Origin: an uncultured Collinsella sp.
Lineage (GTDB): Bacteria > Actinomycetota > Coriobacteriia > Coriobacteriales > Coriobacteriaceae
Direction: 5' to 3'
Assembly (NCBI GenBank): GCA_900551975.1
Contig: URYA01000013.1
Location: 1 to 19,129, forward strand
Length of the DNA: 19,129 nt
In this document: one piece after another, positions 17,338 to 19,129 of the stretch
Layout of the letters: every line of letters starts with the position of its first letter
How positions within the stretch are numbered: position 1 is the first letter of the stretch
The notes under the pieces: generated by a model
Told to the model about the DNA's origin: nothing
The model's input: the letters and a program-made list of their open reading frames with translations, nothing else
The model's database searches: none
Position numbers and translations under genes: made by a program

Positions 17338-17787
17338 TTAGATGAGAGGGGTTTCCTCACCTGCAGGTTCAGGGTCGCTCCACATAAAACCATCGCCGGC
17401 GCCCATGCCCTCATACAGCACATATGCCGAAAAACCGCTCTCGAGCGTGGTTTCGAAGAAGCTTACGAGCAGGGCATCGTGATAGCCGCCGTCAATCTCG
17501 ACACAACCGGTGTAGCCGATGGCATAGCGGGCAATGCGGCCCAGGCCCTCGTCCTTAAGACCCATCTTGTGCTCGGAGATAAAGTTGGTGGCCGCCTCCA
17601 GGCACGCCTCTTCGCCGTCCTCGTCGAGCGCCGCCAGATATCGGTTGGAAGCAGCGTCCTCGATCGCCACAACTACGCCCGGATTCTCGCCGGCGGCAAG
17701 GTCGTCCAAGAACGCACCAATCAGGTCACACACCATGGCGTCGAGCTCGGCGGAGACGTTACCGGCGTCCTGCATATCCTGTGCCAT
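17338..17787 (-). CDS. Conserved-looking protein of unknown function, 149 residues
   Basis: Not recognised. The predicted protein is acidic and soluble, with no signal peptide or membrane helix. The start is MAQDMQDAGNVSAELDAMVC; a central VVVAIEDAASNRYLAALDEDGEEA is followed by an alpha-helical section and a C-terminal beta-like half (YTGCVEIDGGYHDALLVSFFETT). Codon use resembles the neighbouring genes and GGAAGG lies eight bases before ATG 17787, so it is very likely real. It begins 30 bp after the 129-residue gene on the same strand and may be in one transcript with it and the DUF151 gene. No function is claimed. Confidence 0.8.
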   Translation of the reverse strand: MAQDMQDAGNVSAELDAMVCDLIGAFLDDLAAGENPGVVVAIEDAASNRYLAALDEDGEEACLEAATNFISEHKMGLKDEGLGRIARYAIGYTGCVEIDGGYHDALLVSFFETTLESGFSAYVLYEGMGAGDGFMWSDPEPAGEETPLI

Positions 17788-17817
17788 CTTTAGACCTTCC
17801 CATCGAGTCTGGCGTCG

Positions 17818-18207
17818 TTACAGTTCTTGTGCCTCGGCGGCGATCCTGGCAGCAGCGTCGCGGGCGCGCATCATATCCATTGCGCGCTTGTCGAGCACCT
17901 TGATCTGACTGGTCAGCATTACCGCATCGACCACACCCCAGATCACGAGGCCCGTAGAGATCGAAAACCCAAGCGCACCAACTGTACCACGAAGGCGCGA
18001 GCAGATTGCCGCGACAAGGGCGGAGACGACAACCATCTTGATAAACGAACCGCGGCGCTCGCGAAGCGTGCGGGCCTGCGTCACATAGGCAATGCGAGCC
18101 GCCTCAGAAGCCTCCGAGCGCATCTGGGCCTCACGCGCAATGGTCGCCGCCTCAGCCGACATACCGCCGGCCATCAGCGAACGCCCCGCATCCTGGCCGC
18201 CCCGCAT
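17818..18207 (-). CDS. Small membrane protein of unknown function, 129 residues
   Basis: Not recognised. A polar, Ala/Arg/Glu-rich N-terminal helix (about 17-55), two hydrophobic segments (about 57-71 and 77-98) and a charged Ala-rich C-terminal helix (about 103-129) suggest a two-pass membrane protein with both ends in the cytoplasm. The ATG at 18207 directly follows the TAA of the DUF151 gene (TAAATG), suggesting translational coupling, since no good ribosome site is seen. ATG codons at residues 12 and 16 are possible later starts. Confidence 0.72.
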   Translation of the reverse strand: MRGGQDAGRSLMAGGMSAEAATIAREAQMRSEASEAARIAYVTQARTLRERRGSFIKMVVVSALVAAICSRLRGTVGALGFSISTGLVIWGVVDAVMLTSQIKVLDKRAMDMMRARDAAARIAAEAQEL

Positions 18208-18708
18208 TTAGAAGTCATCGGGGGAGAGCGTGTGGACGAACTCGTCGAACTTCTCGAACTCCTGCTCGTCGTCAACTTCCTCGGCATGGGCAGAAACGGT
18301 GCCCAGGCGATTCATGATGTCGTCCTCCACAAACATGGGAGCATTGCTGCGCACGGCAAGGGCAATGGCATCACTGGGGCGGGCGTCAATCTTGTGCTCG
18401 TCACCATCGGCCAGTACGACGATCGTCGCGTAGAACACCGGCGGCTCGGCGCGAACGATCTCGATGCGCTCGAGCTTGGCGCCCAGGGCGCTAACAGTAT
18501 CGAGCAGAAGGTCATGGGTAATCGGGCGCTCGGCGCGGCCGCTATCGATGCCGCGGCTAATGGCAGCAGCCTCAAACGAACCAGTCTGAATGGAAAGGGA
18601 ACGCAGTGGCGCGGGCGAGTCCGACTTGCCGCAGCGCTCACGAAGCACGATAAGCGATGGCACGGGACCGGCGGCCATGACGATGGTCTCTATGTCGACA
18701 CGAACCAT
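18208..18708 (-). CDS. Bifunctional nuclease family protein (BFN / DUF151)
   Basis: 166 residues with the family signature DARPSDAIALA at 108-118, followed by RSNAPMFV and an acidic C-terminal tail (EEVDDEQEFEKFDEF). Plant members have been reported with RNase and DNase activity; in bacteria the role is poorly defined, so nuclease activity here is only family inference. ATG 18708 has a strong GGAGGTG site at good spacing; the longer frame from 18756 is rejected. It heads a likely three-gene leftward transcript (this gene, the 129-residue membrane protein, the 149-residue protein). A candidate promoter lies just upstream. Confidence 0.88.
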   Translation of the reverse strand: MVRVDIETIVMAAGPVPSLIVLRERCGKSDSPAPLRSLSIQTGSFEAAAISRGIDSGRAERPITHDLLLDTVSALGAKLERIEIVRAEPPVFYATIVVLADGDEHKIDARPSDAIALAVRSNAPMFVEDDIMNRLGTVSAHAEEVDDEQEFEKFDEFVHTLSPDDF

Positions 18709-18765
18709 GGAACACCTCCGGTACGTAGCGGTTAACACACGGCAGGGTCGCCGCATTGAATAGCT

Positions 18766-18795
18766 ATACTACCCAATCTTTCGCACAGCACACAA
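18766..18795 (-). promoter_or_regulatory. Candidate promoter of the DUF151 gene
   Basis: On the minus strand TTGTGT (18790-18795) and TAGTAT (18766-18771) are 18 bp apart, about 58 bp before the start codon and just after the tRNA terminator. Both boxes are partial matches. Confidence 0.4.
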
Positions 18796-18823
18796 AACCA
18801 AAATGAGATTTATCGCAGACAAG

Positions 18824-18853
18824 AAAAAAGCCCCGAGGCAATGCCCCAGGGCT
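18824..18853 (-). terminator. Intrinsic terminator of the tRNA cluster
   Basis: On the minus strand the stem AGCCCTGGGGC/GCCTCGGGGCT (two G-U pairs, 3-base loop) is followed by TTTTTTC. It ends the leftward tRNA transcript before the DUF151 gene. Confidence 0.85.
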
Positions 18854-18867
18854 CTTCAAAGTTTTGA

Positions 18868-18944
18868 TGGTGGACCTGACAAGATTCGAACTTGTGACCT
18901 CCCGGTTATCAGCCGGACGCTCTAACCAACTGAGCTACAGGTCC
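18868..18944 (-). tRNA. tRNA-Ile (anticodon GAT)
   Basis: 77 bases including the encoded CCA. The acceptor stem GGACCTG pairs with CAGGTCC, and the D-arm AGCTCAGTTGGTTAGAGC is standard. The anticodon loop CTGATAA gives GAT, reading AUC and AUU, and the T-arm carries GTTCGAATC. It lies 4 bp from tRNA-Ala on the same strand. Confidence 0.97.
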
Positions 18945-18948
18945 ATCA

Positions 18949-19024
18949 TGGTGGAGGTTAGGGGGATCGAACCCCTGACCTCAGGCTTGCAAAGCCCGCG
19001 CTCTCCCAGCTGAGCTAAACCCCC
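18949..19024 (-). tRNA. tRNA-Ala (anticodon TGC)
   Basis: 76 bases including the encoded CCA. The acceptor arms are GGGGGTT and AACCTCC (one G-T pair). The anticodon loop TTTGCAA gives TGC, reading GCA and relatives, and the T-loop is GTTCGATCC. The Ile/Ala pair is typical of rRNA spacers, but no rRNA is present in this window. Confidence 0.97.
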
Positions 19025-19035
19025 ACGGAGACAGT

Positions 19036-19080
19036 AATAAACACCCCAGCGGCGACTCGGCTCTCGCTGGGGTGTTTATT
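19036..19080 (-). terminator. Perfect 16-bp hairpin between tRNA genes
   Basis: AATAAACACCCCAGCG (19036-19051) pairs perfectly with 19065-19080 around a 13-base loop. It lies between the partial tRNA at the right edge and tRNA-Ala. The GTTTATT end fits a weak intrinsic terminator or attenuator that would partly separate the two tRNA units. Confidence 0.6.
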
Positions 19081-19091
19081 GCGAAAGAAAG

Positions 19092-19129
19092 TGGTGGACC
19101 TGACAAGATTCGAACTTGTGACCTCCCGG
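19092..19129 (-). tRNA. Partial tRNA, probably a second tRNA-Ile copy (truncated by window edge)
   Basis: The visible 38 bases (encoded CCA, acceptor 3' strand, T-arm, variable region and start of the anticodon stem) are identical to the same part of tRNA-Ile at 18868-18944. The anticodon lies outside the window, so the identity is inferred. Confidence 0.85.

Overview
The window looks like a chromosomal segment of a high-GC Actinomycetota of the class Coriobacteriia, most likely Collinsella or a close relative. I infer this from the base composition, the rpsF-ssb-rpsR-rplI-dnaB-purA-purD gene order, the LPXTG-type pilin proteins and the style of the proteins; no taxonomic marker such as 16S is present.

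Left third (1-5310): a conserved housekeeping block read leftward on the minus strand. The order of transcription is rpsF, ssb, rpsR and rplI (one ribosomal-protein operon with an intrinsic terminator), then dnaB, purA and a truncated purD running off the left edge. A sigma-A type promoter and a leader hairpin precede rpsF, and an unusual pair of overlapping inverted repeats lies between purA and purD.

Middle (5310-9580): two tRNA-Ser genes (GGA and CGA), each with its own terminator. They are followed by a 1,264-bp unit made of two 77-bp inverted repeats (74/77 identical) flanking a single PD-(D/E)XK / DUF559-type endonuclease gene. This is the best candidate for something new. Rightward genes then encode a TRIC/UPF0126 membrane protein and a secreted or membrane bactofilin-like protein, followed by REP-like hairpins and a strong terminator.

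Right third (9580-19129): a leftward two-gene surface-pilus operon (a 1,247-aa adhesin/tip-type protein, then a 547-aa SpaA-type pilin, 8-bp overlap) with no sortase in the window. To its right lie typA/bipA, two genes of unknown function, a bifunctional nuclease (DUF151) gene, and a tRNA cluster read leftward (partial probable tRNA-Ile, then tRNA-Ala, then tRNA-Ile). The DUF151 gene and the 129-aa membrane protein gene are joined stop-to-start.

The housekeeping genes carry out replication (DnaB, SSB), translation (S6, S18, L9, TypA, tRNAs) and purine synthesis (PurA, PurD). The accessory load consists of the repeat-flanked nuclease, the pilus operon and the small hairpin repeats.
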